From NCBI RefSeq assembly GCF_004011505.1, contig NZ_SAUN01000001.1:8211501-8275500 (forward strand): DNA of 64,000 bases, written 5' to 3'. Positions 8,512 through 16,978 of the stretch are shown piece by piece. Position 1 is the stretch's first letter; the number at the start of each line of letters is the position of its first letter. The DNA comes from Nonomuraea polychroma (GTDB lineage: Bacteria > Actinomycetota > Actinomycetes > Streptosporangiales > Streptosporangiaceae). Made by a program: the position numbers and the translations under genes. The notes beneath the pieces are model-generated. The model was not told the origin of the DNA. It did no database searches and saw only the letters and a program-made list of their open reading frames with translations.

Positions 8512-8759
8512 GTGATGACCCGCCTGCGATCGTGCTCAACATCGAGCTCTTCCAACTTCTCGATCGCTGCCGCGCGCTCGTCATCAGAAACTGGGCCGTA
8601 TTCTCCCTCAAGCCAGTGCACCAGCTCCACCAATCGGTCCCGCTCACGCTTGAAACGCAACGCCTCGGCGACGTACCGCGACAGGCCACGCTTCCCCACC
8701 TCCGCGCGGATCTCGTCAAGGAGTTCCGGGATCGTCACCGTTACCGTCCTCGTCGCCAT
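8508..8759 (-). CDS. Ribbon-helix-helix antitoxin-like protein
   Basis: The 83-aa product starts MATRTVTVTIPELLDEIRAE, giving the N-terminal beta-strand and first helix of a CopG/VapB-type RHH DNA-binding fold. This is followed by SRYVAEALRFKRERDRL and a charged C-terminal helix typical of toxin-binding tails. Such proteins pair with a toxin encoded immediately downstream, but only a 39-codon ORF follows here. A 288-codon open frame covers this gene; the N-terminal 205 codons of that frame are a shadow of the divergent kinase gene. Confidence 0.7.
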   Translation of the reverse strand: MATRTVTVTIPELLDEIRAEVGKRGLSRYVAEALRFKRERDRLVELVHWLEGEYGPVSDDERAAAIEKLEELDVEHDRRRVIT

Positions 8760-8931
8760 ACTCGCCGTGCGGTATGTGATCTGCCTTGGCCGGGGACACT
8801 GAGGCTGTGGCTGCAATCGTCGCAGGCGTCCTGAGCTGCCGCCAAGACTCGGTGAGCATCCGGGCGCCGAAGGTCGCGTTTCCGGTGTCGCTGGATGCGC
8901 TCGCCGAGAGGCTGTGCGCTTGCGCTCTGCG

Positions 8932-8950
8932 TCAGGCAGCCTATGCCTGA
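8932..8950. promoter_or_regulatory. Inverted repeat over the kinase start codon
   Basis: TCAGGCA (8932-8938) and TGCCTGA (8944-8950) form a 7-bp inverted repeat with a 5-bp spacer that spans ATG 8943. It could be an operator or a hairpin masking the start; no Shine-Dalgarno sequence is visible before this ATG. Confidence 0.4.
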
Positions 8951-9725
8951 CTTCTGGATCATCGGCCCCATCGCGTGGGACCTCGCCCTGTACGTTGACC
9001 ACCTCCCCGCAAGTGGTCACTTCGTTCAAGCCAGCGAGACTGCCGAGCGCCCAGGCGGAACCGGAGCCAATGTCGCCGTCGCGCTTAGCCAGGCCGGCGG
9101 ACGCGTCCACATGATCGGCTACGTGGGAACCGACACCGCCGGCCAGAACATGATCAATTTGCTTACGGCTGCCGGAGTCGATGTCGGGCAGGTACAGGTC
9201 CTGGAGGGACGCACGTCCACCGTGGTTCTGCTCGTGGAGCCCAACGGCGAACGCACCATCATCGGCATCCACCCTGACCTGCTTCACACCATCACGATCC
9301 CCACACAAGCCATGGCGCCCGGAGACATCGTCTACTTTGCCGCCTGGCACGACACGTTCACCGCCGCAGCCCAAGCCATGGCCGTTGCAGGAGCGCTGAT
9401 CACGAGCGTACCGCCAGGCACAATCCCCGCCATGCAGTACCTGATCGGATCCCGTAACGACTTCACCGCTGTCCCCGACAAGACCATCGCCATCATGACG
9501 GAAGGCGCAAACGGGGTCACCGTCTACTCATCCGGCAAGAGCGCTCATTACCCAGCCATTCCCGCAGATGTGGTGGACGCGACTGGTGCGGGTGATGCCT
9601 TCGCCGCAGGCCTGCTTTGGGAGGTCGGCAACGGAAAGACGCTGGTCGAAGGCGTGCATCTCGGGCTGGCCTGGGCCGCCGCATCCGTCCAGGAGAGATC
9701 GTCCATGCCGACCAAACTTCAGTGA
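8943..9725 (+). CDS. PfkB-family carbohydrate/nucleoside kinase (ribokinase-like), short
   Basis: This protein would phosphorylate a sugar or nucleoside with ATP. Both PfkB signatures are present: the N-terminal glycine-rich substrate motif (GGTGANVAVALSQAGG at about residue 38) and the C-terminal DATGAGDAFAAGLLW with the catalytic Asp. At 260 aa it is about 40 residues shorter than usual. The missing part lies between the lid domain and ATP site, where APGDIVYFAAWHD is followed quickly by SVPPGTIPAM. It is either a compact member or carries an internal deletion. Confidence 0.72.
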   Translation: MPDFWIIGPIAWDLALYVDHLPASGHFVQASETAERPGGTGANVAVALSQAGGRVHMIGYVGTDTAGQNMINLLTAAGVDVGQVQVLEGRTSTVVLLVEPNGERTIIGIHPDLLHTITIPTQAMAPGDIVYFAAWHDTFTAAAQAMAVAGALITSVPPGTIPAMQYLIGSRNDFTAVPDKTIAIMTEGANGVTVYSSGKSAHYPAIPADVVDATGAGDAFAAGLLWEVGNGKTLVEGVHLGLAWAAASVQERSSMPTKLQ

Positions 9726-9790
9726 GAGATCGAGCTGTTCCGCCCAATCGGACAAGGGGCTTGCGCCAAGAAGATTAAGCCAACGGTAAG

Positions 9791-10771
9791 CTACCGGTAA
9801 TACTCCCAGTCATTCAAGGCAAGAGCCTCTTCCCAATCCGTTTCAATTGTCGTTCCATCGAGAAAAGAAAATGGCGCATACTCCTCCCTGTTTGCGAGGA
9901 TCTGGAGGATGTCGTCGTAGAGCCCGGACAGCTCCCCGTCAGTAGCTTGCCTAACCCGGTTTACTATCGGGCGCAGCACCCCTAAACGAATCCCGAATTG
10001 CCTATAGAGAGCACTCACAAAGATGTCGTCAGATTCGCCAGTCTCACCGAAGGCGAGTGCTGCCATGAACGGTTCATAGTAAGTCAGAATGAATTGATTG
10101 AGATCTACGACTAAGTCTATCGCCTCAACCTCGTTGTCGATGGGATCGAACGCGTCGACGCGAAGCGAATCACGACTGTATTGGCCTTTCGGGAAAGAAG
10201 CGACGCATCCGTAAGCCACTTCTGGGGGAATTCCACCAATAGATTTGATTGACCGTTTCTGGGCAACGAGCTTGTCCTGGAGGTCGCTTGGCATATCTCC
10301 CGACCTTCCCTTCGCCTCTGCAACTACCCATCCGGACGCCCTTCTTCCAAATAGATCAGCGCGTTTACGTGTTGCGGCGAAGGTGGCACGATAACGATGC
10401 GCATATCGGTCGACGTGCATTAGAAAGGGAACGAGGAGGACCTGTTCGCTAAAAACGCCCGTCATTGCCTGGCCAAGCGCGTACGAGATAGCCCCCTTTT
10501 CGGAACGATCTAATTCGAGAGCCAAGCTGGATCTAACAAGCCGACTGTTGACGGTTCTCCTACGGATATAGGCGGGAATGATTGCGGTACGATGAAGCCA
10601 TTCCCATACCGAAGCAAAGCCATACCTGACTCTATCGCCCGGCGCGCGGCCCGTGACAAACAACGCGTGGGCGAGATGATCAGCAGTAAACGTTAAAAGG
10701 CCACTCGGATAAACGCTCGCGTCGAAGGCTGTCGCATTGTACGAGACCTGGAAGGGTCGACCTGTTGGCAT
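9791..10771 (-). CDS. Hypothetical protein with PD-(D/E)XK-like motif
   Basis: The 326-aa product has no family I can name. Residues ~150-185 read RKRADLFGRRASGWVVAEAKGRS, followed later by QKR. The D...(x)AEAK pattern is the core of PD-(D/E)XK nucleases and suggests a nuclease fold, but other family features are not visible. The ATG at 10771 has a strong AGGAGGAGAGG site; an upstream in-frame start (10858) lacks one. Base composition is lower in G+C than the flanks. It lies among island cargo, which favours a defence or mobile-element role (inference). Confidence 0.55.
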   Translation of the reverse strand: MPTGRPFQVSYNATAFDASVYPSGLLTFTADHLAHALFVTGRAPGDRVRYGFASVWEWLHRTAIIPAYIRRRTVNSRLVRSSLALELDRSEKGAISYALGQAMTGVFSEQVLLVPFLMHVDRYAHRYRATFAATRKRADLFGRRASGWVVAEAKGRSGDMPSDLQDKLVAQKRSIKSIGGIPPEVAYGCVASFPKGQYSRDSLRVDAFDPIDNEVEAIDLVVDLNQFILTYYEPFMAALAFGETGESDDIFVSALYRQFGIRLGVLRPIVNRVRQATDGELSGLYDDILQILANREEYAPFSFLDGTTIETDWEEALALNDWEYYR

Positions 10772-10904
10772 ATGACATCCTCTCCTCCTGCAGCCGGTAA
10801 GGCCGACATCCTTATTAGCACATATGTGATTGCTGTAGAAGAGATACCTCGCGGTCACCGTTGAACTCGAATGCAGGCAAGATGCTGTAGCCCCACGGCA
10901 CTAC

Positions 10905-11335
10905 CTGACGCGTGGGGCCAATGTGTGGATACGCACACTGGGGTCGGTGATGATACTGGACTGCACCTCGCCCGGGGCGATGAACTTGACATCCTGGCTA
11001 AATTGCTGGGCCCCGCGAACGTTCGCCTCCAGTTCCTGCCACGTCCTGGGCTCTCCCGACGGCGGCAGGATCACCCCGCTCGGCAGGTGGCCTGTGCAGC
11101 GGGAGGCACAGGCTGGGACAGCCGCGTACCCCGAGTCAAGTTCTTCGGACTCGCGCCTGTGCGGCTGACCGGTCAGCTCGCGACCTCCACCCCTAGTACC
11201 TCGGCGAGTTGCCCCACCACTCTTATCTGGTCTAGCGGCAGCCCGACCGTTGTCCATCTTGGAGAACCAGAAGGTTGGCCAGGCGAGTTTCTGGGCGAAG
11301 GCGGCTTGACCTCAGCCTTGCGGTGACCGTCCGAC
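10905..11335 (-). pseudogene. Frameshifted XRE-type helix-turn-helix regulator remnant
   Basis: On the minus strand one frame reads AFAQKLAWPT...FSKMDNGRA, the second half of a Cro/C1 helix-turn-helix. The continuation GLPLDQIRVVGQLAEVLGVEV lies in another frame, as in an intact regulator (MENGRR...PLD.LR.LA.ALGV). A third piece, WQELEANVRGAQQFSQDVKFIAPGEVQ, runs on to about 10905. At least one frameshift separates these parts, so no full-length protein can be made. Confidence 0.5.
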
Positions 11336-11648
11336 CCGCTGACGCTGGTCACGTACTGTCCTCACGTCGCCCCCTCCCTTCCCGTCGTCGCTTGCTTCGA
11401 CGATAGAGCGGGTGAGATCGCGTTCCTTTGGGCGAGGCGCCGACTCGCAGTGAAGATTCTAGAGATCAGGCGTCCATCAAACCGAACCGGCTCCAGCGTG
11501 CAGAGCTCTTCATGCGTGTACGTACGGGACCCTTCGTTTGGGTCGACTTTGCGGGAAGAATCGCGAATTAGTTGGTTACCGCTGCAATCGACTCTGGCGG
11601 GGTTATCGTCGGTTGGGGGCCTTGAGAGCCGTACGAGGAGAGATCGGC
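11336..11648. other. Intergenic region before the WXG100-like operon
   Basis: No gene is convincing here. The segment probably contains the promoter of the three-gene operon starting at 11649; the GAGGAGAGATCG ribosome site lies at its end. Confidence 0.45.
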
Positions 11649-11882
11649 ATGCCTGGTCTTGATCGCGAGGCGATGCAGGCAGCGATGTTACGCATCCAGA
11701 AGTTGTCCGACGACAACTGGTGGGCCCTGCATGCCTCCAGCACGCTGATGGAAGCCGAAGCATGGGTTGGGCCAAGCGGGAACCGCTTCGGTGACACAGT
11801 TCACGGAAGCCAGCGTGAGTTGCGCGCGATGCTGGCCCAGGCCGTCACCATGGCCAAGGACGAGTTGGCGAGGGCGAAATGA
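11649..11882 (+). CDS. WXG100-like small helical protein
   Basis: The 77-aa product is all-helical in appearance. It has WWALHASS in the first helix and a central turn WVGPSGNRF that resembles the W-x-G hairpin of ESX/WXG100 proteins, and ends in a charged helix. ATG 11649 has GAGGAGAG upstream; the longer frame from 11538 is not supported. It overlaps the next gene by 4 bp. WXG100-like proteins pair with larger type VII substrates, which would fit the 710-aa partner. No ESX secretion core is in the window. Confidence 0.55.
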   Translation: MPGLDREAMQAAMLRIQKLSDDNWWALHASSTLMEAEAWVGPSGNRFGDTVHGSQRELRAMLAQAVTMAKDELARAK

Positions 11883-14011
11883 GCTTCACCGGAGTCAAAC
11901 TGCCGGAGTTCGACACCCTGGTCGCACGTCACACGGCTGCCGCCATGCAAATCGAGGAGCTTGCCTCGCTGTTATACGGGGAGCTGAACGGTGCAGGGCT
12001 GGACACCGCTCCAGCGGAACGGATCAGGAAACTCGCGGCGCAGGTCGGCCAGGAAGCCGAAGACCTACGCAAACGGCAGCGCATCGTCCGGGAGATGGAA
12101 CGACTCAAGATCTCCATCGGGCCGCCCGTAGCGACGGGAACCCTCATCGCGGTCCCGGATTCGCTCCCCCAGGCTCAAGGGATACTCGACGGCGCGGCCG
12201 CAGCCAAAGCGGCCAAGGCCGCGGCGGCCGGGGACAAGAACGCGTTGAAGCAGTTGCAGGCGTACGCGTCGAAGGCGCGAGACGCCGGGTTCGTCAAGGC
12301 GTTCCTTTCCCAGCTCGGCGCCAAGGGGGTGACGGAAGTGCCGGCCGCGATCGCCGCTCAACTGCGTGCCGCGGCCTCAGCGGGTAACGCTGGTCAGACC
12401 TCCAAGGAAGCCCGGGAGGCGATGCGGTTACTCGCCACGGCACTGGCCAAGGGAACCAATCCCCGCGATCCCGCGTACATGGACGACTGCTTCCTCAACG
12501 AGTTGGTCAAGCACGGGCGCAGTGAGTTCAAGGTGAACGGCGTCTCCTACTACGGATATCAGGCGCAGGCACTGATCTGGCGGGCAAGCGAGGGCAAGCC
12601 GCCGTTCTCCGAGAAGTTCATGCAGGTTGTCGGACGAGACGCCATCGTCTTCGAGAAGGAGAAGTTCCAGGACCGCTGGAAGGCGTCCAAAGACGCAATC
12701 GGGAGCGCTCTGGGCAGCAAACAGATGCCCATGGCGGACCTCGCCACCGTGCTCGGCGTCACCCAATGGATGACTCCCGGAACGCCCTCGATGGGGTCCG
12801 CGAAGCAGCCTGTCGACGAGTCACGAAAACGGCTCGGCTCGGCGGTCATCGACGACCTGTTCCATGCGGCGGCTAGCGACGCGAAGGCCTCACAGGCCCT
12901 GCTGAATCACAAGCCGGCCGGATGGAAGCAGTCGGTTCTGTCCTACATGCTGACCGATCGCCTCGGCGCGTTTCAGTTCCATGGCAACACCGACCCGTTC
13001 GGGCAGGCGCTGCGGAAGGCGCTGGTCGGAAGGGACCCCGTCTCGCTGGCCTTGACCACGGAAGCAGTGAACACCCTCAAGGAACAGGCCAAGAAGGTCT
13101 TCGCAGCGGATAGCAGTGGGAAACTCTCCATTACCGATCGGAAGCTGTTCGATCAGCTGAGTTTCCTCAGGCATCCCATGGGCAGCGCCTTGGCGGCCCA
13201 TATCGATCAGGTCTACGGCACATACGAGACCAAGAGCGGGGGCTTCCTAGGGCCCGACAAGCGACAGATCAACAAGGCCGACATGGATCGACTGCTCGTA
13301 CTGGTCAGCGGCGACAGAGACGCCGCCACAGAACTTCAGGCCGCCGAAGCAGCACACATGCTTGAGACGATCAACGACTCCTTCAAGGCGAACGGCGGGA
13401 AAGAGGTGGACTCTGCACTACGTCCAGAGGCCAGAGTCTTCGGACACCTGGTGGAGGCCCGCAGGCTGGCCTTACTCGCCAACGCATGGAGCGATGAGCA
13501 GGCCAGAAAAGATGCGAAAGACACAATTAATGCTGCATTTGCCTTCCTAGTAGGACCGACCGGACAGCTTGGCACCAAGGTAGCGGGAGAGATCGGCGGG
13601 CAAGTCGCAGAGAAGGGCGCCGAGATAGGGTTCGACAAACTTGCTGCATTAGCCGCCGAACGCATGATCAAACTAGGCGTCACATCAGGCGAGGCCTTGA
13701 ATACCGCCAACAACCAAAACGAGATGATCGTGTGGCTGATGAAGAGCGGCATCACTAGCGCGAAGATCGCTGCCGGGGATTGGCCTCGCGCCGCCATGAG
13801 GGCCGCCGAGAACACCCGCTTCGTCACTGGCGGTCATCCGCCTACCATCAAGCCCATACAGGAAATTGTCGCCGATCCGGTGACATTTGATCAGTTCATG
13901 AAATGGGCACGACGGTACACCGACATCGAAGAGATCACAAGTAACTTGCATGACACCATGAACACGGCAACGGACACCGTGCATGGCAATTTGGGAATCA
14001 ACAAGTACTGA
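11879..14011 (+). CDS. Large hypothetical protein, partner of WXG100-like protein
   Basis: The 710-aa protein starts with about 90 residues of helical hairpin character (FDTLVARHTAAAMQIEELASLL...), like the N-terminal targeting domain of LXG/WXG proteins. An Ala/Lys-rich linker follows, then a long mostly helical body with no recognised catalytic motif. A stretch near residues 545-585 (INAAFAFLVGPTGQLGTKVAGEIGGQ) is moderately hydrophobic. Coupling to a WXG100-like gene before and a lipoprotein gene after suggests an exported multi-part system. Whether it is an effector or structural protein cannot be said. Confidence 0.6.
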   Translation: MSFTGVKLPEFDTLVARHTAAAMQIEELASLLYGELNGAGLDTAPAERIRKLAAQVGQEAEDLRKRQRIVREMERLKISIGPPVATGTLIAVPDSLPQAQGILDGAAAAKAAKAAAAGDKNALKQLQAYASKARDAGFVKAFLSQLGAKGVTEVPAAIAAQLRAAASAGNAGQTSKEAREAMRLLATALAKGTNPRDPAYMDDCFLNELVKHGRSEFKVNGVSYYGYQAQALIWRASEGKPPFSEKFMQVVGRDAIVFEKEKFQDRWKASKDAIGSALGSKQMPMADLATVLGVTQWMTPGTPSMGSAKQPVDESRKRLGSAVIDDLFHAAASDAKASQALLNHKPAGWKQSVLSYMLTDRLGAFQFHGNTDPFGQALRKALVGRDPVSLALTTEAVNTLKEQAKKVFAADSSGKLSITDRKLFDQLSFLRHPMGSALAAHIDQVYGTYETKSGGFLGPDKRQINKADMDRLLVLVSGDRDAATELQAAEAAHMLETINDSFKANGGKEVDSALRPEARVFGHLVEARRLALLANAWSDEQARKDAKDTINAAFAFLVGPTGQLGTKVAGEIGGQVAEKGAEIGFDKLAALAAERMIKLGVTSGEALNTANNQNEMIVWLMKSGITSAKIAAGDWPRAAMRAAENTRFVTGGHPPTIKPIQEIVADPVTFDQFMKWARRYTDIEEITSNLHDTMNTATDTVHGNLGINKY

Positions 14012-14012
14012 C

Positions 14013-14609
14013 ATGAAGCCTCCAACCGTCAGGCATATCGCTGGCACCGGCACCGGACTGGTCCTTATCTTCGCGATGGTGACCGGTTGCACCGGCACTG
14101 GTTCGCCATCATCGCCGAGCCCGGACAACAAGACCATCGCCAGTCCGGTTACCGACGCCCCGCCCTACTGGTGCGACTTCCTCCCGCAACAAGCGGTCCG
14201 CACGATCAGCGGCCTCACACTCCCGCTGCAGGAGGACAAGAGCGGGGTACCGGCAACCCACGGGATATGCACACTTCGCAATGAATACACCCGGCTCTCC
14301 GTCGTGTGGTCGGTGCGGGACGGCGACAGCACCATGGACCTGGCACGCAAGAACTTCGGCGAGCATCAACTGGCCGCGCTGCCAGCGGATCTCGGCACGG
14401 GACTCATCGCGTACACCGGCCGCTTGCCACGCACCAACCCGTACTACACCATGATGTTGTTCCGGTGCGGCGCCCAGCGGCCGTGGATCAGCGTCGACCT
14501 GTCCGAGGTGGCCAAGGGACGTGACCCGGTGAGCGACTTGACGCAACTGCTCAGCATCGCCCGCAACCGGTACGGCGAACTCCACAAATGCACCCCGAAG
14601 CCGAACTGA
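14013..14609 (+). CDS. Putative lipoprotein
   Basis: The 198-aa product has a signal peptide with a clear lipobox (FAMVTGC, Cys about residue 27). A Ser/Pro linker follows, then a globular domain with four further cysteines (YWCDFL, GICTL, FRCGAQ, HKCTP) that may form disulfides outside the cell. ATG 14013 lies two bases after the previous stop, so the gene is the third of an operon. A role in immunity to, or docking of, the 710-aa protein is possible but unproven. Confidence 0.7.
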   Translation: MKPPTVRHIAGTGTGLVLIFAMVTGCTGTGSPSSPSPDNKTIASPVTDAPPYWCDFLPQQAVRTISGLTLPLQEDKSGVPATHGICTLRNEYTRLSVVWSVRDGDSTMDLARKNFGEHQLAALPADLGTGLIAYTGRLPRTNPYYTMMLFRCGAQRPWISVDLSEVAKGRDPVSDLTQLLSIARNRYGELHKCTPKPN

Positions 14610-14623
14610 CAGACGTTAACGCG

Positions 14624-15289
14624 CTATCCGTAAAACAGGTGGCATGCGTGGTTACGGACGCGGAACTCAGGGCGGGAAGGCGGGAACAGTTCGTCGCACT
14701 TCGCGGCGATCAGCGGCGCCACTCGTTTCCTGTCGCTGGCCTCCCGATCGATACGCCTCGGCTCTTCCAAACGATCAACGCGAGTGGTTGCCTTCTTGCG
14801 CGGGGCCGCCGGGACGTTCTCCGGACGCTTACGCGGCGCGGCGGAGGTCGCTGACCGATGACGGTTCACCGATGATATCGTCCTGCCCTTCGACACCTTG
14901 GGACTTGAGCTGGGCGTCGCCGAGGGGGACGGCGTGCGAGGCGTAGACGGCGACGGCGACGTGAGCAGAAACGACTGTTCAGCAACGCTCAACCGTGGCG
15001 TCGGCATCGCGGCGTTTGTTCGAGGTGAGGCGCTGTCTGTCCCCCATGCACTCGACCAGATGCCGAAGCCTACGCACGTCAGGAAGCCTGCGATAAGCGC
15101 CGGCCGGGTCAGAAGATCCCGGTTGCGCATAGTCGACCTCTTTGGCGGGGCTGGGGTTGAGTACGTTCGCCAGGGGAGAGAGTCCGATGCGGTGTGGCGC
15201 CGAGACCGAAGCGGCATGCCATACGGTGGTCGCCGCAGCGGGCGGAGCTCTTCCGGTGACGGGGTGGGGTGGTCGTGGTCTTCGTGCAT
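14624..15289 (-). CDS. Single-pass membrane protein with Ser/Thr/Pro-rich exterior
   Basis: The 221-aa product has a cytoplasmic N-terminus of about 70 residues, one membrane helix (ALIAGFLTCVGFGIWSSAWG) and a Ser/Pro-rich then Arg/Lys-rich extracellular part. It closes with a compact end containing two cysteines (AAKCDELFPPSRPEFRVRN...CHLFYG). That last segment looks like a small conserved domain, but I do not recognise it. ATG 15289 follows AAAGGAGGA; a longer frame up to 15493 crosses the terminator and is rejected. Confidence 0.6.
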   Translation of the reverse strand: MHEDHDHPTPSPEELRPLRRPPYGMPLRSRRHTASDSLPWRTYSTPAPPKRSTMRNRDLLTRPALIAGFLTCVGFGIWSSAWGTDSASPRTNAAMPTPRLSVAEQSFLLTSPSPSTPRTPSPSATPSSSPKVSKGRTISSVNRHRSATSAAPRKRPENVPAAPRKKATTRVDRLEEPRRIDREASDRKRVAPLIAAKCDELFPPSRPEFRVRNHACHLFYG

Positions 15290-15384
15290 GGTCCTCCTTT
15301 CTCGCTGCGCGTGCATGTCAGCGTGGCGCAGCGTGTCGGCGTTTAGCGGGATCGACGCGGCGTAGTGAGCAGGGGAAAGTGAAT

Positions 15385-15407
15385 CGGCCCTGGCCGGGCC
15401 AGGGCCG
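15385..15407 (-). terminator. Terminator after the rep-xis-int operon
   Basis: A perfect 10-bp stem (CGGCCCTGGC / GCCAGGGCCG) closes on a 3-nt loop, 18 bp past the integrase stop. No T run follows, as is usual for high-G+C actinomycete terminators. It separates the integrase from the membrane-protein gene at 15289. Confidence 0.65.
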
Positions 15408-15425
15408 AAGGTGGATAAGCGTGAC

Positions 15426-16790
15426 CTATGTATCCAAGGCGTTGTTAATCTTGCCGTTGATGTGCTCTTGCTGGCCGTCGATGCATTTGGCATAGACGCG
15501 TAGGAGCACGTCCACGCTGTGACCGGCGCGCTTGGCGACCTCGGGGGCCGGGACGCCTGCGTTCAGCCAGAGCGAGACTGCCGCGTGGCGGAGGTCGTAC
15601 GGCCGGGCAGCCAGCGACGAGGACACTTGTTCCGGCGTGAGGGCGAGTTTGCGAGCCTCCTGCCAGACGTAGGAGTAGGCCGAGCTTGAGTAGGAGCCGC
15701 CTGAGCCGGTGCGGAAGATCCTGCCGTCCTTGGCGGTGCCGTACTCGGTGATGTGCTCGCGGAGCATGGCGACCAGGACGGGCGGGCTCGGGATCTCTCG
15801 TGTTTCCTTGTCCGCACGGTGCTTCAGGCCGCGCGACTCGTGAGTCTCGCCAGAGTTGGTCCAGCGCTTCGTTCCCTGAGGCCGGGCCTTCTCCAAGACG
15901 ATCAGGCCCCAACCCGACTCGGGCAACGTGCAGTTCCGCAGCCGCAAATCGGCCGCTTCCTCCGGGCGAAGGGCGGCGTAGTAGATGCAGGCGAACAGCG
16001 CCTTCAGCCGCGCACCTCGCTTGCGGCCCACCTTGGGCAGAGCGTCGAGGAGGTGCCGTGCTTGGGCCGGGTTGACCACCGTGCGAGGATCGATGACCGT
16101 GGCTGCCTTCGGTGCCGTCCATTTGATCTCGTCCAACGGGTTGCTGCTGAACACCTTCTGCTCCACCGCATGTTCCAGCAGGTGATGCAGGATGGAGCGC
16201 TTACGCCGAACCGTGTTCGCGCCCGCCGGAGCACCAGCGAAGGTCACCGAGATGGCGTCGAGCGCCGTACGCAGGACCTGCGCCTCTCCCAGCGCCGACA
16301 GCGGAAGGGACGCTCTCTCTAGCCAGCTCAACGCCGCAGCTTGGGCCGCAGTCAGCTCGGCCCGCCTGCTCTCTGGGAGAAGAACGTGAAGCTTGAGGAC
16401 CTCACGCAGTTCCTCAGCGGCCGGGCGGCGCGGCGCGGCGGCCACCAGGGCAGGGACCAGCGTCAGGAGCGCGTACGCGTCGGTTTCACGGGTCCGGGCC
16501 GCTGAGGTGTTCCAGCGCCGGAGCACGTACGCCTGAGCGAACTCGAGGAACGATGGACCGGAAGCCGAGGGGGCGAGCATCGATACCGGCAGGCCGGTGG
16601 CGACGTCGAACTCCTCCCCCGTCTTTGTCGCCTGACGCAGGTCGGACATGAAGGCGTTGGCCAGCCCTTTGGTCCGGAAACTCTTCGACTTCTGCTTGCC
16701 AGCAACCCGCCAGCGGGCAATGTAGGCGGACGTGCCGCGGTCGGTGCGCTGCTGGATCTGGCCGAGCTTCACGTCGTAGGTCGTCTTCAC
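15426..16790 (-). CDS. int: Tyrosine site-specific integrase
   Basis: This 454-aa recombinase would integrate and excise the element at tRNA-Arg. It has an arm-binding N-terminus (residues ~10-60, IQQRTDRGTSAYIARWRVAG), a SAM-like core-binding region and the C-terminal catalytic domain. Catalytic residues are visible: Arg in YYAALRPEEAADLRL, the box YDLRHAAVSLWL with Arg-His, GHS, and the nucleophile Tyr in LLRVYAKCIDG. GTG 16790 overlaps the xis stop (GTGA) behind GGGAGGCGAA. The gene does not abut an att copy, which is unusual for an AICE. Confidence 0.92.
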   Translation of the reverse strand: MKTTYDVKLGQIQQRTDRGTSAYIARWRVAGKQKSKSFRTKGLANAFMSDLRQATKTGEEFDVATGLPVSMLAPSASGPSFLEFAQAYVLRRWNTSAARTRETDAYALLTLVPALVAAAPRRPAAEELREVLKLHVLLPESRRAELTAAQAAALSWLERASLPLSALGEAQVLRTALDAISVTFAGAPAGANTVRRKRSILHHLLEHAVEQKVFSSNPLDEIKWTAPKAATVIDPRTVVNPAQARHLLDALPKVGRKRGARLKALFACIYYAALRPEEAADLRLRNCTLPESGWGLIVLEKARPQGTKRWTNSGETHESRGLKHRADKETREIPSPPVLVAMLREHITEYGTAKDGRIFRTGSGGSYSSSAYSYVWQEARKLALTPEQVSSSLAARPYDLRHAAVSLWLNAGVPAPEVAKRAGHSVDVLLRVYAKCIDGQQEHINGKINNALDT

Positions 16791-16978
16791 TTCGCCTCCC
16801 GCCGCGAGTCGAGCCAGGCCATGAGGTCGCTCCGCCAGACGCGGAGTTCGAGGTTGGGCAGCTGTACGCACACCGGCGCGCGACCGAGCTCGCGCCAGCG
16901 GTAGAAGGTGCGACGGGAAACCCCACCCAACTCGTCGAGAACCTGAGCGACGGTCAGCAGCTCGTCACAGCGACTCAT
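16787..16978 (-). CDS. xis: Excisionase-like MerR/HTH-17 DNA-binding protein
   Basis: The 63-aa protein is a winged helix-turn-helix of the AlpA/HTH_17 type (LLTVAQVLDELGGVSRRTFYRWRELG ... WRSDLMAWLDSR). It sits between rep and int with 4-bp overlaps at both ends, the standard AICE order. Xis would bend attL and attR and steer Int toward excision. Confidence 0.88.
   Translation of the reverse strand: MSRCDELLTVAQVLDELGGVSRRTFYRWRELGRAPVCVQLPNLELRVWRSDLMAWLDSRREAK

Noticed and set aside
8508..9374. A 288-codon minus-strand frame as a single large gene
   Set aside because: Only its last 83 codons are sensible (RHH protein with its own ATG); the remainder lies opposite the PfkB kinase gene.
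15385..15425. An additional att site beside the integrase
   Set aside because: The sequence after int contains only a perfect hairpin and shows no similarity to the tRNA-Arg 3' end.
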